Below are positions 1 to 7,250 of a stretch of 15,069 nt of DNA, one piece after another (position 1 is the first letter of the stretch; every line of letters begins with the position of its first letter). The stretch comes from Leptospiraceae bacterium (GTDB lineage: Bacteria > Spirochaetota > Leptospiria > Turneriellales > Turneriellaceae): contig JAEUSA010000214.1 of NCBI GenBank assembly GCA_016788945.1, positions 1-15,069 on the forward strand, given 5' to 3'. The position numbers and the translations under genes are program-made. Under the pieces are notes generated by a model. The model was given only the letters and a program-made list of their open reading frames with translations, searched no databases and was not told the origin of the DNA.

Positions 1-297
1 CTCACCCGCATACGAATAGGTTCCCGTTGCATCTTTCAATGAATCATCGACTGCGGGAAAAAGAATAAAGCTCGTAATGCCGAGCCTGAGCGATCGTTCG
101 GCATGTTTCAGCGCCAGATCTTCGCTCAGCCGCGAAATACCGGGCATCGAGCGGATGTCTTCGCTGCGGTTGGTACCGTCGATGAGAAACAATGGCTCGA
201 TCAGCTTGTCGGTGCGCACCTGTGTTTCGCTGACCAGCGCACGCACGCCGGCAGAAGAGCGGTTGCGTCTGGGCCTTGCGTTCAGGTATTCCCGCAT
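1..297 (-). CDS. hemB: Porphobilinogen synthase (delta-aminolevulinic acid dehydratase), N-terminal part
   Basis: This is the 5' part of a gene running off the left edge: 99 codons are open from ATG at 297 to base 1. HemB condenses two 5-aminolevulinate molecules to porphobilinogen in cytosolic tetrapyrrole synthesis. The translation has the family's N-terminal landmarks in order: an Arg-rich start (ARPRRNRSS, about residues 7-15), the LIEPLFLIDG strand (about 38-47), SMPGISRLS, and the segment FILFPAVDDSLKDATGTYSY, which matches the usual FGVP..KD..G..A. Active-site lysines and metal ligands lie beyond the window and cannot be judged. The start is 1 base after the stop of the upstream M23 peptidase (TGA-G-ATG), so it is probably translated by coupling; no good Shine-Dalgarno site is visible. 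It looks like the third gene of the tig operon. Identification rests on my reading of family motifs. Confidence 0.9.
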   Translation of the reverse strand, partial: MREYLNARPRRNRSSAGVRALVSETQVRTDKLIEPLFLIDGTNRSEDIRSMPGISRLSEDLALKHAERSLRLGITSFILFPAVDDSLKDATGTYSYAGE

Positions 298-298
298 C

Positions 299-1174
299 TC
301 AGAGTTTGTTCGAAGTTTTTGCCGTCATTTTGTTTTTTGTCGCCATTTCGTTTTCAAAATCTTGCGATTGTTTCAAATGCTCTTCGTATGGCAGAAAAAA
401 GAAATGTTCGGGGTCGAGTATGATGCCTTGTTGCGTGCGCATTTCAAAATGCAGGTGTGGCCCGGTTGAGCGGCCAGTGTTACCCGAGGTGCCGACGATC
501 TGGCCGCGTGCAATTTTGTCTCCCACTTTGACGAATGAATCACTGAGATGCGCATACCACGCGACGGTGCCGTCATGGTTTTCGACAAAAACGCAATGCC
601 CGTAGGCACCCTGATCACCGACAATCATCACCGTACCTTCGGTTGCCCCGATGACGATACTGCCGCGAGCCGCGGCGACGTCGATGCCGCCGTGTACTTT
701 ACCCCAGCGATTGCCGACCCTGCTGGTGATGCGCAACCCCATGACGGGCCACAAGTATTGGCCCTTTTTAAGCGTCACGCGTTGCCGTTCGATACCGGCT
801 GCTCTCAGATATTCGAGATGTTTTGGTGTGAAAGGCACAAAAGCGAGACCAGCCTTGCGTACATATTTCGCGTCGGCCGAAAGTTCGTTGATCGAACGGA
901 AGAGACCGGCATCACACTGATCCGTTTTGCAGATTTTTTTAATAGCGGTATTGCCGCCCACGTTGGCCCACACACCCGCATAACCCTGATAGGTCTGCAG
1001 CAGTTTGTTATCGATGTCGACCTGCGTTTCTTCGAGCATTGTCTGCGCACGCTCGGCCATAACCTGCCAGCTCGACAGGGCGTTGTTGCCCGCAAAAACC
1101 GGGCTCATGGCGGTCAGCGCAATAATATAAAGAGGGATTCTACAAGTTAAGCTTTCTTTTACCGGGTTAACCAT
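299..1174 (-). CDS. Secreted M23-family zinc metallopeptidase (LytM/lysostaphin type)
   Basis: A 291-residue protein starting at ATG 1174, which overlaps the tig stop by 8 bases; GGAG lies just upstream of it. A longer frame reaches 1216 but would add a non-signal-like extension inside tig. Residues 1-28 look like a signal peptide (hydrophobic PLYIIALTAMSPVFA, cleavage after A-G around 28). The middle is helical with C82 and C87, which could form a disulfide. The C-terminal M23 domain (about 140-260) has the full zinc site: H161 and D165 (HGGID), H209 (YAHLS) and H240/H242 (GPHLHFE). It should cut peptide cross-links in peptidoglycan in the periplasm, or act in division or shape control. The tail after 262 is polar, with FFF then Lys/Asn-rich sequence. 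The substrate is not predictable, and it sits between tig and hemB with no obvious functional link to either. Confidence 0.9.
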   Translation of the reverse strand: MVNPVKESLTCRIPLYIIALTAMSPVFAGNNALSSWQVMAERAQTMLEETQVDIDNKLLQTYQGYAGVWANVGGNTAIKKICKTDQCDAGLFRSINELSADAKYVRKAGLAFVPFTPKHLEYLRAAGIERQRVTLKKGQYLWPVMGLRITSRVGNRWGKVHGGIDVAAARGSIVIGATEGTVMIVGDQGAYGHCVFVENHDGTVAWYAHLSDSFVKVGDKIARGQIVGTSGNTGRSTGPHLHFEMRTQQGIILDPEHFFFLPYEEHLKQSQDFENEMATKNKMTAKTSNKL

Positions 1175-2567
1175 TGGCTCCGGGGTCAGAAGCCTCGCGG
1201 CCCAGCAGGCCTGCAAGCTCTTTATAGGTCATCTTCTTGCCTTTCTTGACAATACCTTCGTCGTCGAAATAGCCGAACAGGAATTCGCGGCTAAAGACCG
1301 TCAGGTATGACGAGATAAGCGATTCCCAAGGGCTTTGGTTGGTTCTGCCTTCGACCATTGCATCGATTGCCCGCTCGAGTTCTGCGAGCAATGCGTCGGT
1401 CTTTTCCGAGGCAGTTTCGAAACGCGTGATTTCTTCACGCACATACCGTTTGAACGCCTGAATATATGTCTCATTGCTCTTGTTCTTCTTCTGATGGAAT
1501 TTTTCCGCGTCGTTGATGAGTTGGCGCATGAGCAGTTGCGGTTTTTCCTGCTCGGAAAGTGCGTTGCGGATATTCGTTATTTGCGGAGCGGTGAGGTCGG
1601 CTTTGTCGATGTTACGGCTCTTGAGGAAATCCTCGACTTTCTGATCAATGAAACTTTCCGAAAGAAAGAATTGCGCGCTGCCTTCGAGTGCCTTCAGCGC
1701 CCGATCGGTCTCGGCGCGCACGAGGGCGATGTGAAAGCGCCGCTCGAGTTCTTCCCGGACTTTCGTTTTGAAATCCGCAACGTTTGTACCCTTAAACTTG
1801 TCGGCAACGAATGCATCGGTAAGTTCAGGCAACTTCGGTTTGGCAATTTTTTTCAGCGTGGCGATAATTTCGTATGAACGGGTTTTACCTTCTTCTTGCG
1901 CAGGAATATCTTTGCGCAATTTGAACTCCTCACCGACTTTGCCGTTCTTGTCGGCGATCTGCTGCTCGAGTTCGCGGCTGAGAGTGCCCGAGCCGAGAAC
2001 GAATTCGAAGTCTTTGTTGACTTCTCCCGAAGGTGCATCGTCGATCCAGATTTCAAAATCGACGGTCAGTTTGTCATTTTTTGCCGCGGTGGTGTCGGCA
2101 GATTCAGCCACATGGTATTCGGCAAATTTGAGCAGGCGGTCATTGATTTCTTGCTCGACGTCGGCGTCGTCAATTGCCGGCAGATGACGCGTCAGCTGCG
2201 CAACTTTCAGTTTGCCGACCTTGACATAAGGAAAAAGATCGAGTTTGACGGCAAATGACATCTTATCGCCTTTTTCTTGTACATCTTCGATGCGCACAAG
2301 GCGGTAGACGCGTTCTTCAATTTTCTTTTCGACTTCGCTCAGGTGGTTGTCGACGAGCGCAAAGAGGGTCTCGAGCCTGATATCAGGCGCAAACTTTTGC
2401 TTAATCAGGTGTGCCGGGGCTTTGCCTTTGCGAAAGCCTTTGATTTCAGCCTGCGCGCCGACTTTTTTCAGCGCCTGTTCTTCGGCGGGTTTGATTTCTT
2501 CTGAGTTGACGGTGATATCAGCCTTGACGCGGGTTTCATTTTCCCTGCTGATGGAAATAGATGGCAT
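1167..2567 (-). CDS. tig: Trigger factor, ribosome-associated chaperone and peptidyl-prolyl isomerase
   Basis: A 466-residue protein, close to the usual trigger factor length (about 430-450) with a slightly longer C terminus. The N-terminal ribosome-binding domain carries the signature GFRKGKAP at residues 44-51, matching GFRxGxxP that docks on ribosomal protein uL23. The FKBP-like domain (about 155-250) shows the KNDKLTVDFEIW strand, FEFVLGSGTL, the glutamate-rich ELEQQIADK region and KPKLPELTDAFV at its exit. The rest is the helical C-terminal chaperone arm. It should bind nascent chains at the exit tunnel. Many bacteria place clpP/clpX after tig; here an M23 peptidase and hemB follow instead. 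ATG 2567 is taken as the start because it gives the canonical N terminus. Divergent to the gene at 2699. Confidence 0.95.
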   Translation of the reverse strand: MPSISISRENETRVKADITVNSEEIKPAEEQALKKVGAQAEIKGFRKGKAPAHLIKQKFAPDIRLETLFALVDNHLSEVEKKIEERVYRLVRIEDVQEKGDKMSFAVKLDLFPYVKVGKLKVAQLTRHLPAIDDADVEQEINDRLLKFAEYHVAESADTTAAKNDKLTVDFEIWIDDAPSGEVNKDFEFVLGSGTLSRELEQQIADKNGKVGEEFKLRKDIPAQEEGKTRSYEIIATLKKIAKPKLPELTDAFVADKFKGTNVADFKTKVREELERRFHIALVRAETDRALKALEGSAQFFLSESFIDQKVEDFLKSRNIDKADLTAPQITNIRNALSEQEKPQLLMRQLINDAEKFHQKKNKSNETYIQAFKRYVREEITRFETASEKTDALLAELERAIDAMVEGRTNQSPWESLISSYLTVFSREFLFGYFDDEGIVKKGKKMTYKELAGLLGREASDPGANG

Positions 2568-2631
2568 TCCGGCAAAAAGGGGATTTTAGACAGGCCGTCA
2601 ACGAAGGCACTGCGGAGTATCCATTCTGGCC

Positions 2632-2657
2632 CGGAAACGGGTTTTCCGCAGGCCTGC
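2632..2657. repeat. Hairpin and adjoining palindrome in the divergent tig upstream region
   Basis: CGGAAA (2632-2637) can pair with TTTCCG (2643-2648) around a 5-base loop, and GCAGGCCTGC (2648-2657) is a perfect 10-base palindrome sharing one base with it. They lie in the 131-base gap between tig (minus) and the 134-residue gene (plus). This could be an operator or chance; I see no clear sigma-70 promoter next to it on either strand. Confidence 0.35.
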
Positions 2658-2698
2658 GGCCTTATGCGTGGATTGCCTCATCGGTATGAGAAAGATTT

Positions 2699-3103
2699 AT
2701 GCAGGAAATTGACATCGTTTACCAACAAGATGAATACAATAAAAACGGGGTTATCATCCGTCAGGACGAAGTTGTGACCTATTGGTTGGGGCCGCGCGAT
2801 CAGGGAGCTGCCAATGGTTTTGCGATTGGCGCTTTTCTGGAAAATCCGCCCGATTATGTTCCGTCTTCTGTCGTGCGACAGGTCGCGCACATCGTGGCCT
2901 CATGGGGTGATGCGGAAAAAGCCAGAATAGAGGCGGAGCGACAGGGTGAGCGCGAAAAAATTCGCGCGCAAGAGCTTCAGCAAAGAGAAGAACGGCGCAG
3001 GGTCGCCGCGGACGAAAGCCGCCGCCGCTCGGTGTGGGAAATGCCCGATCCCTGGCGCGGGACAGCGGCCAAGGTTGATAAACCCTGGTGGAAATTCTGG
3101 TAA
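2699..3103 (+). CDS. Unrecognised small charged protein with Trp-rich C terminus
   Basis: A 134-residue protein I do not recognise. The start at ATG 2699 is preceded by GAGAAAG at a usable distance. Residues 1-75 look globular (mixed strands, an ANGFAIGAFLENPP segment, then a helix ending AHIVASW). About residues 76-110 are highly charged Glu/Arg/Gln helix, probably coiled coil. The tail is Trp-rich and ends KPWWKFW. No signal peptide or membrane segment is visible, so it is probably cytoplasmic; the aromatic basic end could touch membrane or a partner protein. It diverges from tig and precedes the hydrogenase operon by 65 bases in the same direction. Codon use looks ordinary for the window, which supports real coding. 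No function is assigned. Confidence 0.75.
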   Translation: MQEIDIVYQQDEYNKNGVIIRQDEVVTYWLGPRDQGAANGFAIGAFLENPPDYVPSSVVRQVAHIVASWGDAEKARIEAERQGEREKIRAQELQQREERRRVAADESRRRSVWEMPDPWRGTAAKVDKPWWKFW

Positions 3104-3168
3104 TACAACCTCCCGATACACAAATAAAGTAGCTTTACCTAATAACCGCCCCCCACCGAAGCAGTCAC

Positions 3169-3636
3169 ATGGTCGTCGCCAGCGCAGATCTTCTTACGGA
3201 GATTGATACCACGATCGCGCGGTTTTCTTCGGAACCCGATAACCTGATACTCATTCTGCATGCCATTCAAGATGCCCACGGTTATGTACCGCGTGAATCG
3301 GCGCTGATTTTATCCGAACGTCTCGGCGTTCCGCTCGCGCGTATCTATGAAGTGCTGACTTTCTATCATTACTTCCGCACCGCACCTCCGGGTGAACATT
3401 CGATCGTTGTCTGCCATGGCACGAGTTGTTGGCTAAACGGCAGCGCACCGGTGCTTGAAGCAGCGCGTGCGTATGCGGCGAATCATGCCGGCACGAACGT
3501 CAGCGAGGTGCGCTGCGTCGGTTGTTGCTCCCTCGCACCTTTGGCATTTGCCGACAAAAAAATACACACGCATCTTGATGCGCAGAAAACAACAGAGATG
3601 TTGAGTGGGTTGAGTGGGCATGACGGAAAGCACTGA
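3169..3636 (+). CDS. hydC: NuoE-like [2Fe-2S] subunit of NAD-linked [FeFe]-hydrogenase (HydC/HndA type)
   Basis: A 155-residue thioredoxin-like ferredoxin of the NuoE/HydC family. An N-terminal helical bundle (LILILHAIQDAHGYVP about 26-41, then LSERLGVPLARIYEVLTFYHYF) leads into the cluster domain. All four [2Fe-2S] cysteines are present: C82 and C87 (C-x4-C in CHGTSC) and C116 and C120 (C-x3-C in CVGCCSLAP). In such complexes this subunit docks on the flavoprotein and carries or stores an electron next to FMN. It is the first gene of the hydrogenase operon, 21 bases before hydB. A stop lies in frame just upstream and ATG 3169 is the first usable start, but no Shine-Dalgarno site is evident and no clear promoter is visible in the 65-base gap. 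Length and motifs are normal for the family. Confidence 0.92.
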   Translation: MVVASADLLTEIDTTIARFSSEPDNLILILHAIQDAHGYVPRESALILSERLGVPLARIYEVLTFYHYFRTAPPGEHSIVVCHGTSCWLNGSAPVLEAARAYAANHAGTNVSEVRCVGCCSLAPLAFADKKIHTHLDAQKTTEMLSGLSGHDGKH

Positions 3637-3657
3637 GATTTCACGGAGACCGCCCAG

Positions 3658-5493
3658 ATGAATCCCGCCGGCGAAATTCGCGTGGCTATGGATTCCGGCG
3701 GCATCGCCGCAGGTGCCGGCGCCGTGTTTGAAGAATTTAAAATCCGCGCGGCGAATTTTCCTGCGATAAAAATTGTTCAGGTTGGTACCCCCGGCATGTG
3801 CTACGCCGATGCGCAAGCCGAATTCATTATTGAAGGCCGTCCGCATCTGCACTTTGGCAGACTGACAACGCGTAGCGCGCGCCTGCTGTTTGAAGAGTTT
3901 GTCGTCAAGGGAAGGCTGCCGTCGCAAAATGATGCGCATGATTATCTTGTGTTGGGTTCGCGCATACCCGGTATTCTATCAAAGAAGATCACGAGCATCG
4001 TCTGTTGCGACACCATGCAGCGCGGCGACGAAGATCTGCTTTCTCTTATCAAATCCGGCGTCGACGCCAGTGTCGAAATCATCGAAGTGGCAGATTTTGG
4101 TTTCTATAACCGCGGTTATGCACTGCAATTTTTTCCCGGCGGATTTATGGTTGCTGATCTCGGCAGAGACACTATCGCGCATGCCCTTGCCTCGGTACTT
4201 CAGGGAGATGAACCCGATGTCGGTACGATTATGCGGGAAAGCGCGCAGCTGCGAATCGCCAGCCGCCACTGTGGCATGCTTGATCCCGAAGACATTGCTG
4301 CATATGAAGCGGCGGGTGGATACAATGGCCTCAGGCGCGCACTCGCACAAGCGCCTGATGTCGTTGTGAATGAAGTTCTCGCCAGTGGCCTGCGCGGCCG
4401 CGGTGGGGCCGGGTATCCGACGGGGAAAAAATGGCAGATGACGGCAGCGCAGCGCAGCGACGAAAAGTATGTCATCTGCAACGGCGATGAGGGCGACCCC
4501 GGCGCCTTCATGGACCGCAGCCTGCTCGAAGGTGATCCGCATACGGTGCTCGAAGGCCTCATCATCGCAGGTTATGCTACAGGAGCAAGCGTAGGTTATT
4601 TTTACATTCGTGCCGAATATCCGCTGGCGACGGCGCGCGTGCAGAAGGCGATCGATGCCGCGCACGCAAAGGGTTATCTCGGAAAAAATATTCTCGGCAG
4701 CAATTTTTCGTTTGAGGCGCGCGTTCGTCTCGGTGCGGGCGCTTATGTGTGCGGTGAAGAGACCGCGCTCATTGCCTCGATTGAAGGCAAGCGCGGCAGC
4801 CCGCATGCGCGGCCGCCTTACCCGTCGGTGAAGGGCCTGCACGATGCCCCGACGACGATCAACAATGTCGAGACGCTGGCCAGCGTGCCGGAAATTCTTG
4901 CACGTGGCGGTGCATGGTACGCGGGTATCGGCGAGGGTAAATCCAAGGGTACAAAAGTTTTTGCCGTGTCGGGAAAAATCCGCCGAACACAACTCGTTGA
5001 AGTGCCTCTCGGTGTCAGCGTACGCGAGGTCGTCGACGATCTCTGCGGCGGATTAGTACCCGGAAAAAAAATCAAAGCAGTGCAGACCGGTGGACCCTCG
5101 GGTGGGCTTGTGCCGGCCAACCTGCTCGAGACGCATTTGACTTATGAAGATATGTCGGCATTGGGTTCAATTATCGGCTCTGGCGGTATGATTGTGCTTG
5201 ATGAAGATGTGAACATGGTTGAGCTGATGCGGTTTTACCTCGGCTTTAATACCGATGAGTCGTGTGGCAAGTGCGCGCCCTGCCGCATAGGGGGATTTCA
5301 ACTCAAACGCCTCTTTGACAAACTGCTTGCAGGCGGCACCCAAACTGACCTCGAACAGATCGAGCGCATCGCGCATGCGATGCAGGCGGCGTCGCTCTGT
5401 GGTCTGGGGAAGGCGGCACCTGCGCCGCTGTTCGCAACGCTCAAATATTTTCGCCCTGAATATGAAAATCTTTGCCGGGAGATTAAAGCCTAA
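3658..5493 (+). CDS. hydB: NuoF-like NADH/FMN subunit of [FeFe]-hydrogenase (HydB type) with degenerate N-terminal ferredoxin domains
   Basis: A 611-residue diaphorase subunit. The NuoF core is intact: FMN/NADH Gly-rich loop GLRGRGGAGYPTG (from 244), CNGDEGDPGAF (274-284), GAGAYVCGEETALI (from 359), INNVETL, and the [4Fe-4S] ligands C536, C539, C542 and C581. The N-terminal thioredoxin-like ferredoxin domain (about 5-90) keeps the fold signature GGIAAGAG but has S13/G14 and T44 where cluster cysteines are usual; only C48 remains. Residues about 110-190 (VCC at 115-117, DFGFYNRG) look like a second, also cysteine-poor, thioredoxin-like unit. The protein ends right after the NuoF domain, without the 2[4Fe-4S] extension of Thermotoga-type HydB. 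CGGAG precedes ATG 3658, and the gap to hydA is 5 bases. It should exchange electrons between NAD(H) and HydC/HydA in the cytoplasm. Confidence 0.92.
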   Translation: MNPAGEIRVAMDSGGIAAGAGAVFEEFKIRAANFPAIKIVQVGTPGMCYADAQAEFIIEGRPHLHFGRLTTRSARLLFEEFVVKGRLPSQNDAHDYLVLGSRIPGILSKKITSIVCCDTMQRGDEDLLSLIKSGVDASVEIIEVADFGFYNRGYALQFFPGGFMVADLGRDTIAHALASVLQGDEPDVGTIMRESAQLRIASRHCGMLDPEDIAAYEAAGGYNGLRRALAQAPDVVVNEVLASGLRGRGGAGYPTGKKWQMTAAQRSDEKYVICNGDEGDPGAFMDRSLLEGDPHTVLEGLIIAGYATGASVGYFYIRAEYPLATARVQKAIDAAHAKGYLGKNILGSNFSFEARVRLGAGAYVCGEETALIASIEGKRGSPHARPPYPSVKGLHDAPTTINNVETLASVPEILARGGAWYAGIGEGKSKGTKVFAVSGKIRRTQLVEVPLGVSVREVVDDLCGGLVPGKKIKAVQTGGPSGGLVPANLLETHLTYEDMSALGSIIGSGGMIVLDEDVNMVELMRFYLGFNTDESCGKCAPCRIGGFQLKRLFDKLLAGGTQTDLEQIERIAHAMQAASLCGLGKAAPAPLFATLKYFRPEYENLCREIKA

Positions 5494-5498
5494 TCATT

Positions 5499-7250
5499 AT
5501 GTCTGAAATAAGCGTCACGGTCAATGGTATCGCGGTTTCTGTCAGCGCCGGCAGCTCTCTGCTCGACGCCGCGAACGCCGTGCAGGTGAATATTCCGACG
5601 CTGTGTAAGCATCCCGATCTCGTCGCTAACGGTGCGTGCGGCCTCTGTATTGTGCGCGTCGACGGTATGAATGGCCTGCCGCGCGCGTGTACGACGCCGG
5701 TCGAAGACGGAATGCACATCACGACGCATGACGGTGAAATCACCGAGGTGCGCAGAACGGTTCTCGAACTCATTCTATCGACGCATCCGAATGCCTGTCT
5801 CAGCTGTGGCCGTAACCAGAGCTGCGAGCTGCAGTCGCTCGCAGCCGATTTCGGTATTCGAGAAGATTTGTGGGGCCACTCGCTCTCGGGGCTGGGCAAA
5901 GATACTTCAACAGGTTCGCTTGTGCTCGACTTTGATAAGTGCATCAAGTGCGGTCGCTGCGTGCATGTCTGTCAAGATCTGCAAAATGTGAATGCACTGT
6001 CGTTTCTCGGGCGCGGTATGCAGACACGCATGGCACCAGCGGGCGATATCGCTCTTGCTGAGTCGCCCTGCGTCATGTGCGGCCAGTGTTCTGCGCATTG
6101 CCCGACCGGGGCAATCGTCGAAGCAGACGAAACAGCGCACGTGTGGGATCTCTTGCGTGGCAAGGACAACTTCACTGTGGTGCAGATAGCGCCGTCGGTA
6201 CGCGTGGCGATTGGCGAAGAATTCGGTTATGAACCGGGTACGAATCTAACGGGGCAGCTCTATGCCGCGCTACGGCGTCTCGGCTTTAGCGCGGTTTTCG
6301 ACACCAACTTTTCGGCCGACGTCACCATCATGGAAGAGGCGAACGAATTCGTCGAACGCTTCACGCACGGCAAACGCGATATGCCGCTGATTACCTCATG
6401 CTGCCCGTCGTGGACAGATTACATGGAGAAGCTGCACAGCGACTTTATTCCCCATTTTTCGACAACCAAATCACCGCAGCAGATTATGGGCGTTTTGGCA
6501 AAGACTTATTATGCGCAGAAAATGCAGATCGAACCTTCGCGCATGAAAATGGTATCGATCATGCCATGTACGGCAAAAAAGTATGAAATCACGCGCGACC
6601 ATGAAATGTTTGCATCGGGTTTTAAGGATGTCGACGTTGTGCTGACGACGCGCGAACTGGCGCGCATGATCCGTCAGGCGGGAATAAACTTTCGCGCGCT
6701 TGAACCGGCACAGGCAGACAGCTTGTTGGGCGCCTATTCGGGGGCGGGCACCATGTTCGGTACTACCGGCGGTGTTATGGAAGCTGCGCTGCGCACCGCA
6801 CAGTTTGTTTTGACAGGCGAAAAAATGCCGAAACTGGTGTTTGAAGAGATTCGCGGTCTCGAAGGTATCAAAGAAACGAAGGTTGTCATCGCCGGAGAAG
6901 AAATCCGCATTGCTGTTGCACACGGTCTCGGGCATGTCGGTGAAGTTCTCGATCGCGTACGCAAGGCAAAGGCCGAAGGCAAACCGATGCCTTACCATTT
7001 TATCGAGGTGATGGCATGTCCGGGTGGCTGCATCGGCGGCGGCGGGCAACCGTATGGCGTTACCGATGCGATACGCAAGAAGCGCATGCAGGGGCTGTTT
7101 GCCGACGACCGCGATAAGGCGGTGCGCTGCTCGCATGATAACCCGGAAGTGCAGCAGGTGTATGCAGAGTTTCTGGAAAAACCATTGTCTCATAAAGCGC
7201 ACACGCTGTTGCATACGACATACCACGCGCGGCCGGTATATAAGAAGTGA
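5499..7250 (+). CDS. hydA: [FeFe]-hydrogenase catalytic subunit, NAD-linked multimeric type
   Basis: A 583-residue iron-only hydrogenase that interconverts H2 with protons and electrons. All modules are complete. The N-terminal [2Fe-2S] plant-type ferredoxin has C36, C47, C50 and C64. The His-ligated [4Fe-4S] has H96, C100, C103 and C109. The 2[4Fe-4S] ferredoxin domain starts with C148, C151, C154 and C158, with a second set at C191, C194, C197 and C201. The H-cluster motifs are TSCCPSW (C301, C302), MPCTAKKYE (C357) and EVMACPGGCIGGGGQP (C507, C511). This M3-type layout and length match HndD/HydA subunits of NAD(P)-dependent complexes; there is no C-terminal [2Fe-2S] extension. It starts 5 bases after hydB. 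H-cluster assembly needs HydE, HydF and HydG, which are not in the window. No signal peptide, so cytoplasmic. The enzyme is expected to be oxygen sensitive. Confidence 0.96.
   Translation: MSEISVTVNGIAVSVSAGSSLLDAANAVQVNIPTLCKHPDLVANGACGLCIVRVDGMNGLPRACTTPVEDGMHITTHDGEITEVRRTVLELILSTHPNACLSCGRNQSCELQSLAADFGIREDLWGHSLSGLGKDTSTGSLVLDFDKCIKCGRCVHVCQDLQNVNALSFLGRGMQTRMAPAGDIALAESPCVMCGQCSAHCPTGAIVEADETAHVWDLLRGKDNFTVVQIAPSVRVAIGEEFGYEPGTNLTGQLYAALRRLGFSAVFDTNFSADVTIMEEANEFVERFTHGKRDMPLITSCCPSWTDYMEKLHSDFIPHFSTTKSPQQIMGVLAKTYYAQKMQIEPSRMKMVSIMPCTAKKYEITRDHEMFASGFKDVDVVLTTRELARMIRQAGINFRALEPAQADSLLGAYSGAGTMFGTTGGVMEAALRTAQFVLTGEKMPKLVFEEIRGLEGIKETKVVIAGEEIRIAVAHGLGHVGEVLDRVRKAKAEGKPMPYHFIEVMACPGGCIGGGGQPYGVTDAIRKKRMQGLFADDRDKAVRCSHDNPEVQQVYAEFLEKPLSHKAHTLLHTTYHARPVYKK

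Noticed and set aside
548..1150. 200-residue plus-strand frame
   Set aside because: It is antisense to the M23 peptidase, which has a signal peptide and complete zinc site; the plus-strand frame shows no family features.
3075..3106. TTGATA ... TAATAC as a promoter for the hydrogenase operon
   Set aside because: Spacing is 20 bases, too long for a normal sigma-70 promoter, and it lies inside the end of the preceding gene.
3979..4992. 337-residue minus-strand frame
   Set aside because: Lies entirely antisense to hydB; the His/Arg/Cys-rich composition is typical of a shadow frame.
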